From G963692885 sp964658655 (GTDB lineage: Bacteria; Acidobacteriota; Terriglobia; Terriglobales; Acidobacteriaceae), in the NCBI GenBank assembly GCA_964658655.1, contig CAZZZL010000013.1, positions 21,590 through 85,589 on the forward strand: a DNA stretch of 64,000 bases, written 5' to 3'. A program made the translations under genes and the position numbers. Numbering within the stretch: position 1 is the first letter of the stretch; each line of letters opens with the position of its first letter. Of the stretch, positions 53,034 to 62,524 are shown piece after piece. The notes under the pieces were generated by a model that was not told the DNA's origin, did not search any database, and saw nothing but the letters and a program-made list of their open reading frames with translations.

Positions 53034-53372
53034 ATGCAAAAGATTGAAGCAATCATCCAGCCCTCGAAACTAGACGCCGTGAAAGACGCCGTGCTCGAAG
53101 CCGGCGTTGACGGTATCACCATCCTTGAAGCCCGCGGCCACGGCCGGCAGAAGGGCCACACCGAGTTTTATCGCGGCCGCGAATATACGGTCGACCTGCT
53201 GCCCAAGATCAAACTCGAGATCGTCGTGCCAGATGAGATCGTCGACAAGGTCGTACAGGCGATCGTCGCGGCGGCACGTACCGGCAAGATCGGCGATGGC
53301 AAAATTTTCATCTCGCCGATCAACGAAGCCATCCGCATCCGCAACGATGAACGAGGACCAACGGCCCTCTAA
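53034..53372 (+). CDS. glnB: Nitrogen regulatory protein PII
   Basis: A 112-residue PII signal protein that senses ATP/ADP and 2-oxoglutarate. It matches the family throughout: MQKIEAIIQPSKLDAVKDAV, the T-loop with Tyr51 in RGREYTVDLLPK (the uridylylation site) and TGKIGDGKIFISPINEAIRI. Since glnD follows directly, modification of Tyr51 is expected. Position after amt suggests the GlnK role of gating Amt; GlnB and GlnK cannot be told apart from sequence alone. Confidence 0.95.
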   Translation: MQKIEAIIQPSKLDAVKDAVLEAGVDGITILEARGHGRQKGHTEFYRGREYTVDLLPKIKLEIVVPDEIVDKVVQAIVAAARTGKIGDGKIFISPINEAIRIRNDERGPTAL

Positions 53373-53428
53373 ACGTTTTCGACATGACGCCGGCGTACTG
53401 GCGCTGCACAAGCGAAGGACCAGTCAAG

Positions 53429-56044
53429 ATGCCTGCTGGAATAAATGACTCATTCGCATCGGTTGACGAGCTGCGTACCTTCTACGCGGAAGAGTCTCTC
53501 GCGCTGCAGCATTCCTTCGCTCGGACCGCCGACGGCATCGCGGCTATTCGCCGACGCTCCCATCTCGTCGACACGGTCGTCAGGCAGACGCTCAAGCTCG
53601 CGGCGCCGGCCGGCGCCGTTCCTGACACGATGGCTGCTATCGCCGTCGGCGGTTATGGCCGCAAGGAATTGTTCCCTTTTTCGGACGTAGACATCCTCTA
53701 CCTGTTCACGACTGCTGCCGCCGAAGAGTCACACAAAGCGCTGGTTCGCAATGCCAACCAGGTCATGTGGGACATCGGTCTGCGCGCCAGCCCTATTGCC
53801 CGCGCGCTCAAAGAGTGCGAGCGCTTCCATCCCGGCAATGTCGAGTTCACCCTCTCACTCATCGATGCGCGTTTTGTCGCCGGCCATGAAGCAATCTCGC
53901 AGCAGCTGCACGCGACCGTTCTGCCCGCACTTATTCCTCGCGAATGGTCCCACCTCACCGAAGATGTCGCCGAGCTCGCACGCACACGCCATAAAAAATA
54001 TGGCGAGACCATCTTTCAGCTCGAGCCGAATATCAAGGAGTCACCCGGCGGCCTGCGCGATCATAATCTTGCTCACTGGCTGCAGACATTTCTTTACGTT
54101 CGAGAACATGGCGGACTTCCTGCAAATTCGTCGCCTGTTTATCCGGCTCGTGAGGATGCGGAAGCTGCTTTCGAATTTCTTGCCGCCGCACGATGCTTCC
54201 TGCACCTGCGCAACAAGCGCGACGACAACACACTAAGCTGGGAAGCGCAGGATGAAGCGGCTGCACAGAGCATCGGCCTCGAATCCGCCGGCACTGCGGA
54301 TCCCGCGTACTGGATGCGCACGTACTACCGGCACGCGCGCGCCATCTACCGGCGCGTAACACTCATGCTCGATGCACTTCCGGCTACGCGACTTTCTTTT
54401 TACAAGACCATTCGCCGCCGCCGCACGCCTATTGCCGGCACCGACTTGTTCCTCGAAGACGGCCGCATCGATATCGATGACAATGCGCCGCTCACCGACC
54501 CGGATGCCATCCTGCGCCTCTTCTGCATGATCGCCGTCCAGGGCCACTCGCTCAGCCAGCGCGCGGAAGACCGCATTGCCGAAGTCTTTCCCATGCTCGA
54601 CCTGCATATGCCGGAAGGTCCGTTCCTGTGGAACGTTCTGCGCGAGATTCTTCTCGGTCCTCACGCCGCACATGCTCTGCGCAGCATGCACGCGCTCGGC
54701 GTGCTCGAAATGTTGATCCCGGAATTTCATGGTATCGACGCACTTGTCGTTCGCGATTCCTATCACCGCTACACGGTCGACGAGCACACTTTCGTCGCCA
54801 TTCACAATGTGCACCTCCTGCGCCAGCCCGCTTCCGAATGGGAGCACCGCTTCGCTTCACTGGTGAAAGATGTCGACCGGCTTGACCTGTTTCTCCTTGC
54901 CATCCTGATGCATGACACCGGCAAGGCCCGTCGCAATGCAGATCACACCATCCAGAGCGTAGAGCTTGCCGATGGACTGCTCGCACGTCTTGATTTCGAC
55001 CCCGAAGAACGGCAGATCGTCCGGCGTCTCATCCGCAATCATCTGGAAATGTCGGCGACGCTGCGACGAGATATTTTTGACCCGGAAACCATCCGGACCT
55101 TTGCAGAAAAAACCGGCTCGCAGATGTATCTCCGCATGCTGACGCTGATGACATATGCCGACATCAAGGCCGTCAATCCTGATGCGCTAAAACCATGGAA
55201 GGCCGAAAACCTCTGGCAGCTTTACATCGCTACCGCGAACTTCATGGACCGCAGTGTTGACGAAGAGCGATTCCACGTAGAGTCCGATGCATCTCTTCAT
55301 CGCAGCATCGCCGCACTTGTGCCCGAGCATGCCGCGGCGCTCGTCGGCTTTCTTGATGGGCTGCCGCAACGCTACCTGCAGACGCGGCGGCCTGACCTGG
55401 TGCGCGATCACTTCGAGATGTCGCTCGATCTGCCCAAGCATGGTGCGCGTGTTGCCCTGCGTCCCATGCGGCAGCTTTACGAACTGACCCTCGTGAGCCG
55501 CGACCGGCCGAAACTTTTCGCGGACGTTGCCGGCGTGCTTTCCGCCTGGGGCATGAACATCATCAAGGCAGATGCGTTCTCGAACGATGAAGGAACAGTT
55601 GTCGATACGTTTCTATTTGCCGACATTTACCGCACATTGGAATTGAATCCATCGGAGATCGAACGATTCCAGCAGAGCGTTACCGACATTGCTTCCCTGT
55701 CCGCGTCTATCGAGCCGCTGCTGCGCTCGCGCCGGCAGGCCTCGAATGTAACAAGCAAGGTTAAGATGAATCCTCGGCTGGATTTCGACAACGAATCGTC
55801 AACCCACAGCACCCTTCTACAGATCGTTGCGCCTGACGCACCCGGCCTGCTGCGCCGGCTTGCGTTGGCTTTCGCTGAGAGCGGCTGCAATATCAAAGTG
55901 GCCCTGATCGATACAGAGGGCGAAGTCGCAGTCGATGTGTTTTATCTTGACGACGACAATCACAAGCTGAGCGAAGCAGCCCAGCAGCGCCTGGCCGAGA
56001 CTATTTATGCTGCGTTGGATCCCACCCAGCCCGCGCTCGCTTGA
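53429..56044 (+). CDS. glnD: PII uridylyltransferase / uridylyl-removing enzyme
   Basis: GlnD adds UMP to PII when glutamine is low and removes it when glutamine is high. The 871-residue protein has a nucleotidyltransferase domain with GGYGRKELFPFSDVDILYL (D86, D88 intact), a middle domain, an HD hydrolase domain around residue 490 (LFLLAILMHDTGKAR), and two C-terminal ACT domains (LTLVSRDRPKLFADVAGVLS and LLQIVAPDAPGLLRRLALA). Both activities should therefore be functional. The first in-frame ATG is at 53384, but the one at 53429 has AAGGA about ten bases upstream and gives the more usual length. It is the last gene of amt-glnB-glnD. Confidence 0.93.
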   Translation: MPAGINDSFASVDELRTFYAEESLALQHSFARTADGIAAIRRRSHLVDTVVRQTLKLAAPAGAVPDTMAAIAVGGYGRKELFPFSDVDILYLFTTAAAEESHKALVRNANQVMWDIGLRASPIARALKECERFHPGNVEFTLSLIDARFVAGHEAISQQLHATVLPALIPREWSHLTEDVAELARTRHKKYGETIFQLEPNIKESPGGLRDHNLAHWLQTFLYVREHGGLPANSSPVYPAREDAEAAFEFLAAARCFLHLRNKRDDNTLSWEAQDEAAAQSIGLESAGTADPAYWMRTYYRHARAIYRRVTLMLDALPATRLSFYKTIRRRRTPIAGTDLFLEDGRIDIDDNAPLTDPDAILRLFCMIAVQGHSLSQRAEDRIAEVFPMLDLHMPEGPFLWNVLREILLGPHAAHALRSMHALGVLEMLIPEFHGIDALVVRDSYHRYTVDEHTFVAIHNVHLLRQPASEWEHRFASLVKDVDRLDLFLLAILMHDTGKARRNADHTIQSVELADGLLARLDFDPEERQIVRRLIRNHLEMSATLRRDIFDPETIRTFAEKTGSQMYLRMLTLMTYADIKAVNPDALKPWKAENLWQLYIATANFMDRSVDEERFHVESDASLHRSIAALVPEHAAALVGFLDGLPQRYLQTRRPDLVRDHFEMSLDLPKHGARVALRPMRQLYELTLVSRDRPKLFADVAGVLSAWGMNIIKADAFSNDEGTVVDTFLFADIYRTLELNPSEIERFQQSVTDIASLSASIEPLLRSRRQASNVTSKVKMNPRLDFDNESSTHSTLLQIVAPDAPGLLRRLALAFAESGCNIKVALIDTEGEVAVDVFYLDDDNHKLSEAAQQRLAETIYAALDPTQPALA

Positions 56045-56111
56045 AACGCATGGCGGACTTTGCCGCCGCAGCTTTTACGATGCACAATGAGGGTGAAGCG
56101 GAAAGCGCCAG

Positions 56112-58253
56112 ATGCCCTTGCTGCACAACCAATCCGAATTGCCGGCAGTCGAGCCGGGCACGCCGCCGGCCGGTGAGGTCACCGTGTCTGAAGCAACCTA
56201 CGGCGTAAATCTCCAGCACGAATTGCAGCGGCGTACAGCTTTTTTTGTTGAAGCGAAAACCTTCGAGGAACGGCGGCATCGCCTCGAATCTCTTGTCCAT
56301 TACATCTGGAATGCCCGCACGAATCGCGCTTTCGGTCTGAAGCTCTCACGCTTTCTACAGCTCGTGGCCCAGGATGCCGCTTTGCGTTCGGGCTTCCAGG
56401 TAAACTTCGATTGCATGATCGGCGAGATGCATTCAGTCACGCTTTTCGCATCCGCCGGTGTCCCGACGCATCACCACGGACTTATCTCGGAAAGCCTTCA
56501 GCGTATTGTCCAGCGCGTCCTGCCATCAGTCCATCCGCGCGCCGATCTCGCGGGATTATTCGCAACCCTCTTCCCTTCTTCGCGCGACGTTGACCGCCTG
56601 CTCAGCCTCACGCCGGAAGCATTCAGCCAGATCGCTGAACTCACCTCGCCCCGCTCTTCTCATGGCCTCGAAAGCAACACACAGAGCGATATGAAGGAGG
56701 CCATGTGCCTGCTTTCAACGCGCATCGCCAGCCGCGGTCTCACCGCGGCCATGCGCCAGCGCGGCAGCGGAATGCCGGTCGACCACTCGCCTTTCTACCG
56801 CTTCGTTTTCGAGACCGAGAACTTTGTTAACGCCGCTGCACCGGTTGCCAGGAACGACGACACGGCGCGTGTAACGCACCAGGCGTATGTCATGTGGAAG
56901 GCCGTTGCGCGTCGCTGTCATGAAGAGCTCGACCAGGTCAATCTCCACATGGAAAAAGCCGGCGTGAGTGCAGACCTGGTCTTCGATTTGAAGTCGATCG
57001 AACTCTCGCTCGCGCGCATGGACGCGATCGCTGACGTGTATGCAGCCGAGTCCCGCGACGAGTCCGTTAAGGCGGCACGCAGACTCTTCGATCAACTGGC
57101 CACAGGTCAACTGGCTGACCTGCGCCTCCGCCCGCTGCTCAGTCAGAACCTGAACCTGCTTGCACGCAAAATGGTCGAGCGCACCGGCGTCGGCGGCGAG
57201 CACTACATCGCCCACTCACGCAGCGACTACTGGCTGATGTGGCGGGCTGCTCTCGGCGGCGGTTTGCTCACCGTCTTCACCGCGGCGCTTAAGATGAGCA
57301 TCATCGGCAAACACTTTCCGCTCTTCGTCGAAGGCTTTTTTGTGGGATCGGATTACGCCGTCAGTTTCGTGCTGCTGCAGGTTTTCGGCTTAGTACTCGC
57401 TACCAAGCAGCCCTCGATGACAGCAGCGACTTTCGCCGGCATCGTCCGTCGCAACCGCGGCACTGCGCGCTGGGTCAAGATCTCTTCCTTCGTTGCCGAC
57501 ATCACCCGCTCACAACTCGCAGCCGCCCTCGGTAATATCGTCGCGGTGGTCGTAGGCGCAATTGCCTTCGACAAGCTGTGGCAGCGCATGTTCCTCAAAC
57601 CCTACCTGCCCGCCAAGTCTGCCGAGCATGTGTATCAGACACTGCATCCTTTTACTTCCGGCACCGCATTTTTCGCCATCCTGACCGGTGTTATCCTGTG
57701 GATGGCCGCCATGATCGGCGGATGGTGCGAGAATTTCTCTGTCTACCATCGCGTGACCGAGGCCATCGCCGAACACCCATTTGGCTTGCGTGTCGGCAGG
57801 AGACGGCTCCGCAAATGGGCTGATGTTCTTGAACGCGACCTCGCCGGATGGACCACCAGCATTTCGCTCGGCTACCTGCTCGGATTCACGCCGGTCGTTG
57901 CATCGTTTTTCGGCTTGCACCTGGACGTCCGCCACGTCACCCTCACGACTGGCACGCTGGCCTTGGCGGCAGCGCGTTTCGGTACCGCATCCTTCGGCAA
58001 GGACTGGTTCTACTGGGCCGTAGGCGGCATTGGTATCACGTTCGTCCTCAACCTGGGCGTCAGCTTCTCTATAGCTGCCTTTGTCGCGTTGCGGGCCTAC
58101 GATGTTCCGCGCCAGGAGCAGAAAGAACTGGTGTTCTTTATCCTGAAATCATTCTTAAAATCGCCGCTGAAGTTCATCCTGCCGATCGGCGTAGATAAAA
58201 ACGAAGCGCTGCCAGCGGTACAGGAACTGATCGATCGCAAATCAGAAGGCTGA
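56112..58253 (+). CDS. Membrane protein of the 'site-specific recombinase' (Gcr) family
   Basis: A 713-residue protein matching the family annotated as site-specific recombinase, Gcr type. The N-terminal half is soluble and helical (RRHRLESLVHYIWNARTNRA, GVPTHHHGLISESLQRIVQR). The second half has about seven hydrophobic segments (GGLLTVFTAALKMSIIGKHF, FVLLQVFGLVLATKQPSMTA, LAAALGNIVAVVVGAIAFDK). I see no tyrosine- or serine-recombinase catalytic motif, so the family name is probably misleading and the product is a membrane protein of unknown function. It starts 67 bases after glnD on the same strand and may be co-transcribed with it. Confidence 0.78.
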   Translation: MPLLHNQSELPAVEPGTPPAGEVTVSEATYGVNLQHELQRRTAFFVEAKTFEERRHRLESLVHYIWNARTNRAFGLKLSRFLQLVAQDAALRSGFQVNFDCMIGEMHSVTLFASAGVPTHHHGLISESLQRIVQRVLPSVHPRADLAGLFATLFPSSRDVDRLLSLTPEAFSQIAELTSPRSSHGLESNTQSDMKEAMCLLSTRIASRGLTAAMRQRGSGMPVDHSPFYRFVFETENFVNAAAPVARNDDTARVTHQAYVMWKAVARRCHEELDQVNLHMEKAGVSADLVFDLKSIELSLARMDAIADVYAAESRDESVKAARRLFDQLATGQLADLRLRPLLSQNLNLLARKMVERTGVGGEHYIAHSRSDYWLMWRAALGGGLLTVFTAALKMSIIGKHFPLFVEGFFVGSDYAVSFVLLQVFGLVLATKQPSMTAATFAGIVRRNRGTARWVKISSFVADITRSQLAAALGNIVAVVVGAIAFDKLWQRMFLKPYLPAKSAEHVYQTLHPFTSGTAFFAILTGVILWMAAMIGGWCENFSVYHRVTEAIAEHPFGLRVGRRRLRKWADVLERDLAGWTTSISLGYLLGFTPVVASFFGLHLDVRHVTLTTGTLALAAARFGTASFGKDWFYWAVGGIGITFVLNLGVSFSIAAFVALRAYDVPRQEQKELVFFILKSFLKSPLKFILPIGVDKNEALPAVQELIDRKSEG

Positions 58254-58265
58254 TGGTTGACCGGC

Positions 58266-58685
58266 CTATTTTGTCGCCGACGACTCGTGCAGCTTCGACT
58301 GATTGGCGTCGTTTAACACCGTCACCTGGCCAGGCCGCATATAGCGCAGACGCACATGGGCCTCGTACTCGATCGCTCCGGGATCAGTAGCGAGATGTTC
58401 GACGTGCCGCTTCAGTCGATCGTTCTCCTTTTGCAACTGCTTCACCTCCACGGCAAGCGCCTTGTCGTCCGCAATCTTCTGTTTGTAGACGGTCAGCCCA
58501 TTATTGCCGGCCACCACGTGGTAACCAAGCAGCACGGCAATCGCGATCGCCACAACAGTGGCGAGGCGACGGCGCGACTCCATGAGTTTCGAACGCGGGC
58601 CGGCTAAGCCGCGTCCGGCCCACGTCGTCGCATACCCATCCTGTCCTGACTTCTTCACCCTTGCATCCCCTACTGCAGCACCCAT
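58266..58685 (-). CDS. Septum formation initiator, FtsB/DivIC-like
   Basis: A 139-residue bitopic protein. A cytoplasmic N-terminus (about 40 residues, basic) is followed by one membrane helix (LATVVAIAIAVLLGYHVVA), a leucine-zipper coiled coil (VEVKQLQKENDRLKRHVEHL) and a short C-terminal domain with AIEYEAHVRLRYMRPGQV, which matches the conserved end of FtsB/DivIC. These proteins link FtsL and FtsQ in the division complex. The gene overlaps the phosphohexomutase stop by 16 bases, so translation is probably coupled. The ATG has AAGGA very close upstream. Confidence 0.8.
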   Translation of the reverse strand: MGAAVGDARVKKSGQDGYATTWAGRGLAGPRSKLMESRRRLATVVAIAIAVLLGYHVVAGNNGLTVYKQKIADDKALAVEVKQLQKENDRLKRHVEHLATDPGAIEYEAHVRLRYMRPGQVTVLNDANQSKLHESSATK

Positions 58686-60070
58686 TCCTTGGCTGCCTTG
58701 CTCAACTTTTCAGTCTCGCTTTCCTTGCGAGCTTCTGTGTAGACACGCACCACCGGCTCCGTACCGGAGAGTCGATAGCACACCCACGATCCATCATCGA
58801 GAACCAGCTTCAGCCCATCTGTGCGTACCACAGATGCGACCTTCAGTCCGCCGAGTTCCGTTGGATCTCCCTTTATCTTCTCAGTGAATTTGGCCTTCGA
58901 TTCGGCCGTCAAGTGGAAGTTCTCGCGATTCGGATAAAAGGAACCAACTTTGGCAAATAGCTCCTTCAACTGCTCACCCAGGGACTTCCCGCGACGCGCC
59001 ACCATCTCCGCCACAAGCAGCCCGGCGATCACGCCGTCCTTTTCCGGAACGTGACCGCGGATCGTCAGTCCAGCGCTCTCTTCGCCGCCAATCGCGATGG
59101 CATCTTTCAGGATCAACTCGCCAATGTACTTGAAGCCGACCGGCGTCTCGTACAGCTTGATCTTGTGATAGTCCGCCAGCGCATTGATCAGGTTGGTCGT
59201 CGCGACCGACTTGGCCACGCCGTTCTTCCACCCCCGCGTCTCCACCAGGTAGTCGAAGAGCAGCGCGATGATGTAGTTCGGCTGGATGAACGTCCCATCC
59301 TGGTCAACGATACCGAAGCGGTCTGCATCACCATCGGTCGCGACACCGACATGTGCGCCCGTCTCCTTCATCTTCGCCTTGCAATCCCCGAGCAGATGGT
59401 CGTCCGGCTCCGGCGCGTGGCCGCCAAAGAGTACATCGCGGTAGTCGTGCACAGTTGCGACATCGATGCCGGCCGTTTTCAGAATGTCTGAGGTGTATCC
59501 ACGTGCAGCACCCCAGAACGGATCGAAGACCACCCTGAGCTTTGCCTTCCTGATGACGTCCAGCTCTACCAGCTCAGTCAACCGTTTTAAATACGTCGGC
59601 TTGACATCGATTTCTGTGAAATTGCCGCCATCAGGCGCCGGATCGAGCACCTTGTCGCCAAGCGCTCGAATGGCTGCTTCGATCTTCCCCGTCGTCTCTG
59701 GCAGGGCGGGTGCGCCATCGGGCGTGGAAAACTTGATGCCGTTGTATTCCGGCGGATTGTGCGAAGCGGTGAAATTGATGGCGCCATTCGCCTTCTGTTC
59801 CCGCACGGCGTAGGCGATAGCCGGTGTCGGCGCTGCATCGGGAATTACCAGCGGGGTCACACCGTGCTGTTTCAAGATGCGCGCGGCCTCGGCGACGAAA
59901 GATTCGCCAAGGAAACGCGGGTCACGACCCACTAGCACCTTCTGATTGCTTCCCTGCGTAGCCACGTAGGTCGCAATGCCGGTTACCGCACGGCGGATAT
60001 TTGCCAGGGTAAATTCATCGGCGACGATCGCCCGCCAGCCGGACGTTCCAAACTTGATTTCAGTGGGCAT
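58670..60070 (-). CDS. Phosphoglucomutase/phosphomannomutase family protein
   Basis: A 466-residue alpha-D-phosphohexomutase. It has the N-terminal FGTSGWRA, the phosphoserine S103 in TASHNPPEYNGIKF, the metal loop DGDADR (D246, D248, D250), the sugar-specificity loop GGEESAG and the phosphate loop RLSGTEPVVR. The GEESAG loop fits glucose- and mannose-phosphate enzymes rather than GlmM. It would connect glucose 6-phosphate and glucose 1-phosphate for glycogen and trehalose metabolism, or mannose phosphates for glycan synthesis. Upstream of the ftsB-like gene with a 16-base overlap; a functional link between the two is not evident. Confidence 0.9.
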   Translation of the reverse strand: MPTEIKFGTSGWRAIVADEFTLANIRRAVTGIATYVATQGSNQKVLVGRDPRFLGESFVAEAARILKQHGVTPLVIPDAAPTPAIAYAVREQKANGAINFTASHNPPEYNGIKFSTPDGAPALPETTGKIEAAIRALGDKVLDPAPDGGNFTEIDVKPTYLKRLTELVELDVIRKAKLRVVFDPFWGAARGYTSDILKTAGIDVATVHDYRDVLFGGHAPEPDDHLLGDCKAKMKETGAHVGVATDGDADRFGIVDQDGTFIQPNYIIALLFDYLVETRGWKNGVAKSVATTNLINALADYHKIKLYETPVGFKYIGELILKDAIAIGGEESAGLTIRGHVPEKDGVIAGLLVAEMVARRGKSLGEQLKELFAKVGSFYPNRENFHLTAESKAKFTEKIKGDPTELGGLKVASVVRTDGLKLVLDDGSWVCYRLSGTEPVVRVYTEARKESETEKLSKAAKEWVLQ

Positions 60071-60356
60071 TTCCTAAATCCTCTTTCCTGTTTCATTCCA
60101 CAGCGAGCAAAGTCACCGAATTGTAGCGCGCATATCCCCGCGGACGCTTCACCTGCAGCTTCCAGCCTCTGCTTAGGATGCGGAACTGCACCCAACCGCC
60201 CAACCGTCCGACCGCAGTTATAGTCCTTCACGATCACCCCTCGTCTGGCCGCCGTGGGGCCCTTTTTGGTAGGGGGCAAACTCTTCCACGCGCGCCTGAT
60301 CGATCGGTCAGGCATTTGGTATCCTCATAGCTGGACGTAGGTTGCCCAACGAATTC

Positions 60357-60584
60357 ATGCGCTACCTCTATGTGCTGCTGGTTCTCAGCCTTGCCGTCTT
60401 GCTCTGGGCCGCCATGGCGATCGCAAGGCACATCCGGCGGCACGAGACGCAAGCGACGGTCCTCGACTCCGAGACGGCGACGCTTTACGAGGCTGACCCC
60501 AAAAGCCGACCAGGGACGCCTGGGGAGTTGGAGACGTCCGAACCCACGCGGGCAGGGACTGCTCGCAGCGATAACTTGCAGTAG
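60357..60584 (+). CDS. Small single-pass membrane protein
   Basis: A 75-residue protein with one N-terminal membrane helix (YLYVLLVLSLAVLLWAAMAI) followed by a positive stretch (ARHIRRHE) and a hydrophilic, disordered tail rich in Thr, Glu and Pro. The ATG at 60357 is the natural start; a TTG at 60342 is in frame. It ends 23 bases before bioY and may share its transcript. No family recognised; it could be an anchor-type accessory protein or simply unrelated. Confidence 0.5.
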   Translation: MRYLYVLLVLSLAVLLWAAMAIARHIRRHETQATVLDSETATLYEADPKSRPGTPGELETSEPTRAGTARSDNLQ

Positions 60585-60607
60585 TCAACAAACGGGAGCA
60601 AAGCACG

Positions 60608-61240
60608 ATGGATACTACCCTCAGACCGGACCTCGCAGTACAGCCGGAAGCCCGCATCGGGTCAGCCGAACCAGCCATCTCTTCTGCCGCACGCCCCGCC
60701 ATTCATCCACTCGCGCGGAAGGCGATGTATGCGATCGCCGGCAGCGCACTGGTTGCGCTCAGCGCCCATGTGTCCATTCCGCTTGGCTTTACCCCGGTAC
60801 CACTCACTCTCCAGCCATTCGCCGTACTTCTGCTGGGACTCCTGCTTGATCCCGTCACTGCCTTCGCGACCCTGTCGCTTTACTTGGCGGAAGGTGCGGC
60901 AGGCATGCCTGTCTTCAGTCCCCATGGCCTGGGCGGCGTTGCACAGCTCCTCGGACCAACCGGCGGTTACCTGATGGCTGCGCCGATCGCTGCCACTGTC
61001 GCCAGCCTGCTCTCGCGGCTCAGGAAAGGTTTCTTCGTCATGCTGGCCAGTGCTGCCATTGGCGACGCGATCCTGCTGATTACCGGCGCCGCGTGGCTCG
61101 GTCTTCTGACGCACGCCAGCCTGCACGTCCAGTTCGCACAATCAATCGCACCCTTTCTGCCGACAGATGCCATCAAGGTTCTCGCCGCCGCTCTTTGCGC
61201 GAGCACACTGTCTTCCTTCCGCAACCAACCGGCTCGCTGA
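60608..61240 (+). CDS. bioY: Biotin transporter BioY
   Basis: BioY is the substrate-binding S component of the biotin ECF transporter and can act alone or with an AT module. The 210-residue protein has a hydrophilic start of about 35 residues, then six helices. Typical motifs are VSIPLGFTPVPLTLQPFAVL, LYLAEGAAGMPVFSP, GPTGGYLMAAPIAATVAS and the late FLPTDAIKVLAAALCA. No bioMN genes are adjacent. GGGAG lies eight bases before the ATG. A short hairpin follows at 61276-61292. Confidence 0.93.
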   Translation: MDTTLRPDLAVQPEARIGSAEPAISSAARPAIHPLARKAMYAIAGSALVALSAHVSIPLGFTPVPLTLQPFAVLLLGLLLDPVTAFATLSLYLAEGAAGMPVFSPHGLGGVAQLLGPTGGYLMAAPIAATVASLLSRLRKGFFVMLASAAIGDAILLITGAAWLGLLTHASLHVQFAQSIAPFLPTDAIKVLAAALCASTLSSFRNQPAR

Positions 61241-61275
61241 CCCGTTCCGCAGCCGGTCTGCTGCGTGTCTCTTGA

Positions 61276-61292
61276 CCTGCCGGATCGGCAGG
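61276..61292 (+). terminator. Short hairpin between bioY and mqnD
   Basis: CCTGCCG (61276-61282) and CGGCAGG (61286-61292) form a seven-base-pair stem with a three-base loop, 36 bases after the bioY stop and 25 before the mqnD GTG. No T-run follows. It could be a partial terminator or lie in the mqnD leader. Confidence 0.35.
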
Positions 61293-61317
61293 CTGCTTCT
61301 GAAAGGATGTATCTGCC

Positions 61318-62211
61318 GTGAGCGCTATTCCCACTACCCGCAGTGCCGAAACTTCTACTGACACGACCCACACCGGTATCCGTGAAATCAAGATCGCGCA
61401 CAGTCCGGATTCTGACGACGCCTTCATGTTTTACGGTCTCGCTACCAATAAGGTCCGCGTCCCCGGCCTTAAGTTCACCCATACTCTGACTGACATCGAA
61501 ACACTGAACCATCGGGCGATGAACGAAGCCTACTTCGATGTCACGGCTGTTTCGTTTCACGCCTATCCCTATATCCAGGACAACTACGCCATCATGTCCT
61601 GCGGCGGCAGTATGGGCGAGGGCTACGGCCCGATGATCGTGGCCAACAGGAAGTTCACGCTCGACGAGATCAGGAAGGTGCAGATTGCTGTCCCTGGCGA
61701 GCTCACGTCTGCGTTCCTCTCGCTCAAGTTGTTCTCGCCGGAGATCGCGACCAGGACTGTGCCCTTCGACAAAATCATTCCCGAAATTCTTGCCGGAAAC
61801 TTCGAGGCTGGTCTCATCATTCATGAGGGTCAACTCACGTATGGCTCGGCCGGTCTACACAAGATCATCGATCTCGGCCAGTGGTGGAAAGAACAGCACG
61901 GCCTTCCGCTGCCTCTGGGTGGAAATGCCATCAAGCGCGACCTCGGCCCCGAATTGATGCTCACAGTGACCAATGCATTGCGGGAGAGCATCCAGCATGC
62001 ACTCGATCATCGCGAAGAAGCACTGGCCTATGCCATGCAGTTTGCCCGCGACCTCGATTCGCCGACGGCCAACCGCTTCGTCAGCATGTACGTCAATGAG
62101 CGCACCCTCGACTACGGTCCGGATGGCCGCAAGTCCATTCAGCAATTCCTCGAACTGGGCCACGAACGCGGCATCATTCCCCATCCCGTCAAGGTCGACT
62201 TCATCGGCTAG
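61318..62211 (+). CDS. mqnD: 1,4-dihydroxy-6-naphthoate synthase
   Basis: MqnD converts cyclic de-hypoxanthine futalosine to 1,4-dihydroxy-6-naphthoate, the naphthalene nucleus of menaquinone. The 297-residue protein has the periplasmic-binding-like fold. Its family motifs are IKIAHSPDSDDAFMFYGL, DVTAVSFHAYPYI, GGSMGEGYGPMIVA, the catalytic-histidine segment LIIHEGQLTYG and LGGNAIKRDLG. The start is GTG at 61318 with AAAGGA about 10 bases upstream. The first 25 residues are non-conserved. It completes part of the futalosine pathway together with mqnE at 44106. Confidence 0.93.
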   Translation: MSAIPTTRSAETSTDTTHTGIREIKIAHSPDSDDAFMFYGLATNKVRVPGLKFTHTLTDIETLNHRAMNEAYFDVTAVSFHAYPYIQDNYAIMSCGGSMGEGYGPMIVANRKFTLDEIRKVQIAVPGELTSAFLSLKLFSPEIATRTVPFDKIIPEILAGNFEAGLIIHEGQLTYGSAGLHKIIDLGQWWKEQHGLPLPLGGNAIKRDLGPELMLTVTNALRESIQHALDHREEALAYAMQFARDLDSPTANRFVSMYVNERTLDYGPDGRKSIQQFLELGHERGIIPHPVKVDFIG

Positions 62212-62524
62212 CTCTTGCCCTGATTGAAAAAGCCGCACGCCGCAGCAAACAGCGCGCGGCTTTCTCATAAATGCCGCCGTGATGCCGCTGGCGTTACCGC
62301 CGGAGCGCAGCAAGGTAGCTGAGCCTGCATTTTACGTCCCTCATAAAACCCTCGCTCCCACCTCCGTGGCATCCCTCTAAGTCCTTCATCCCACGTCAGT
62401 AATAGCCTGGCCCTTGCAATTACAAAACTCTTACCGCCGGTGCTCCCACACACTGCTAGCGTTGAACATGTAAGCGCAATTGCATGCGCGGCATTTTTCA
62501 AGGGACATAAGGAACCGGCAAGCT
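62212..62524. other. Intergenic region between mqnD and desaturase
   Basis: A 313-bp region holding the mqnD terminator at its left end and the desaturase promoter region. A weak dyad GCGCA (62474-62478) / TGCGC (62485-62489) about 40 bases before the desaturase start may be an operator. No gene seen. Confidence 0.4.
62229..62263 (+). terminator. Intrinsic terminator of mqnD
   Basis: AAAGCCGC (62229-62236) pairs with GCGGCTTT (62256-62263), extended by CGC/GCG after one mismatch. Preceded by A-run and followed by TCT. It starts 18 bases after the mqnD stop. Confidence 0.7.

Noticed and set aside
60071..60356. Possible riboswitch or RNA in the region before the small membrane protein and bioY
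   Set aside because: GC-rich segments can fold (for example CCTGA/TCAGG near 60295-60312), but no known riboswitch pattern could be recognised.
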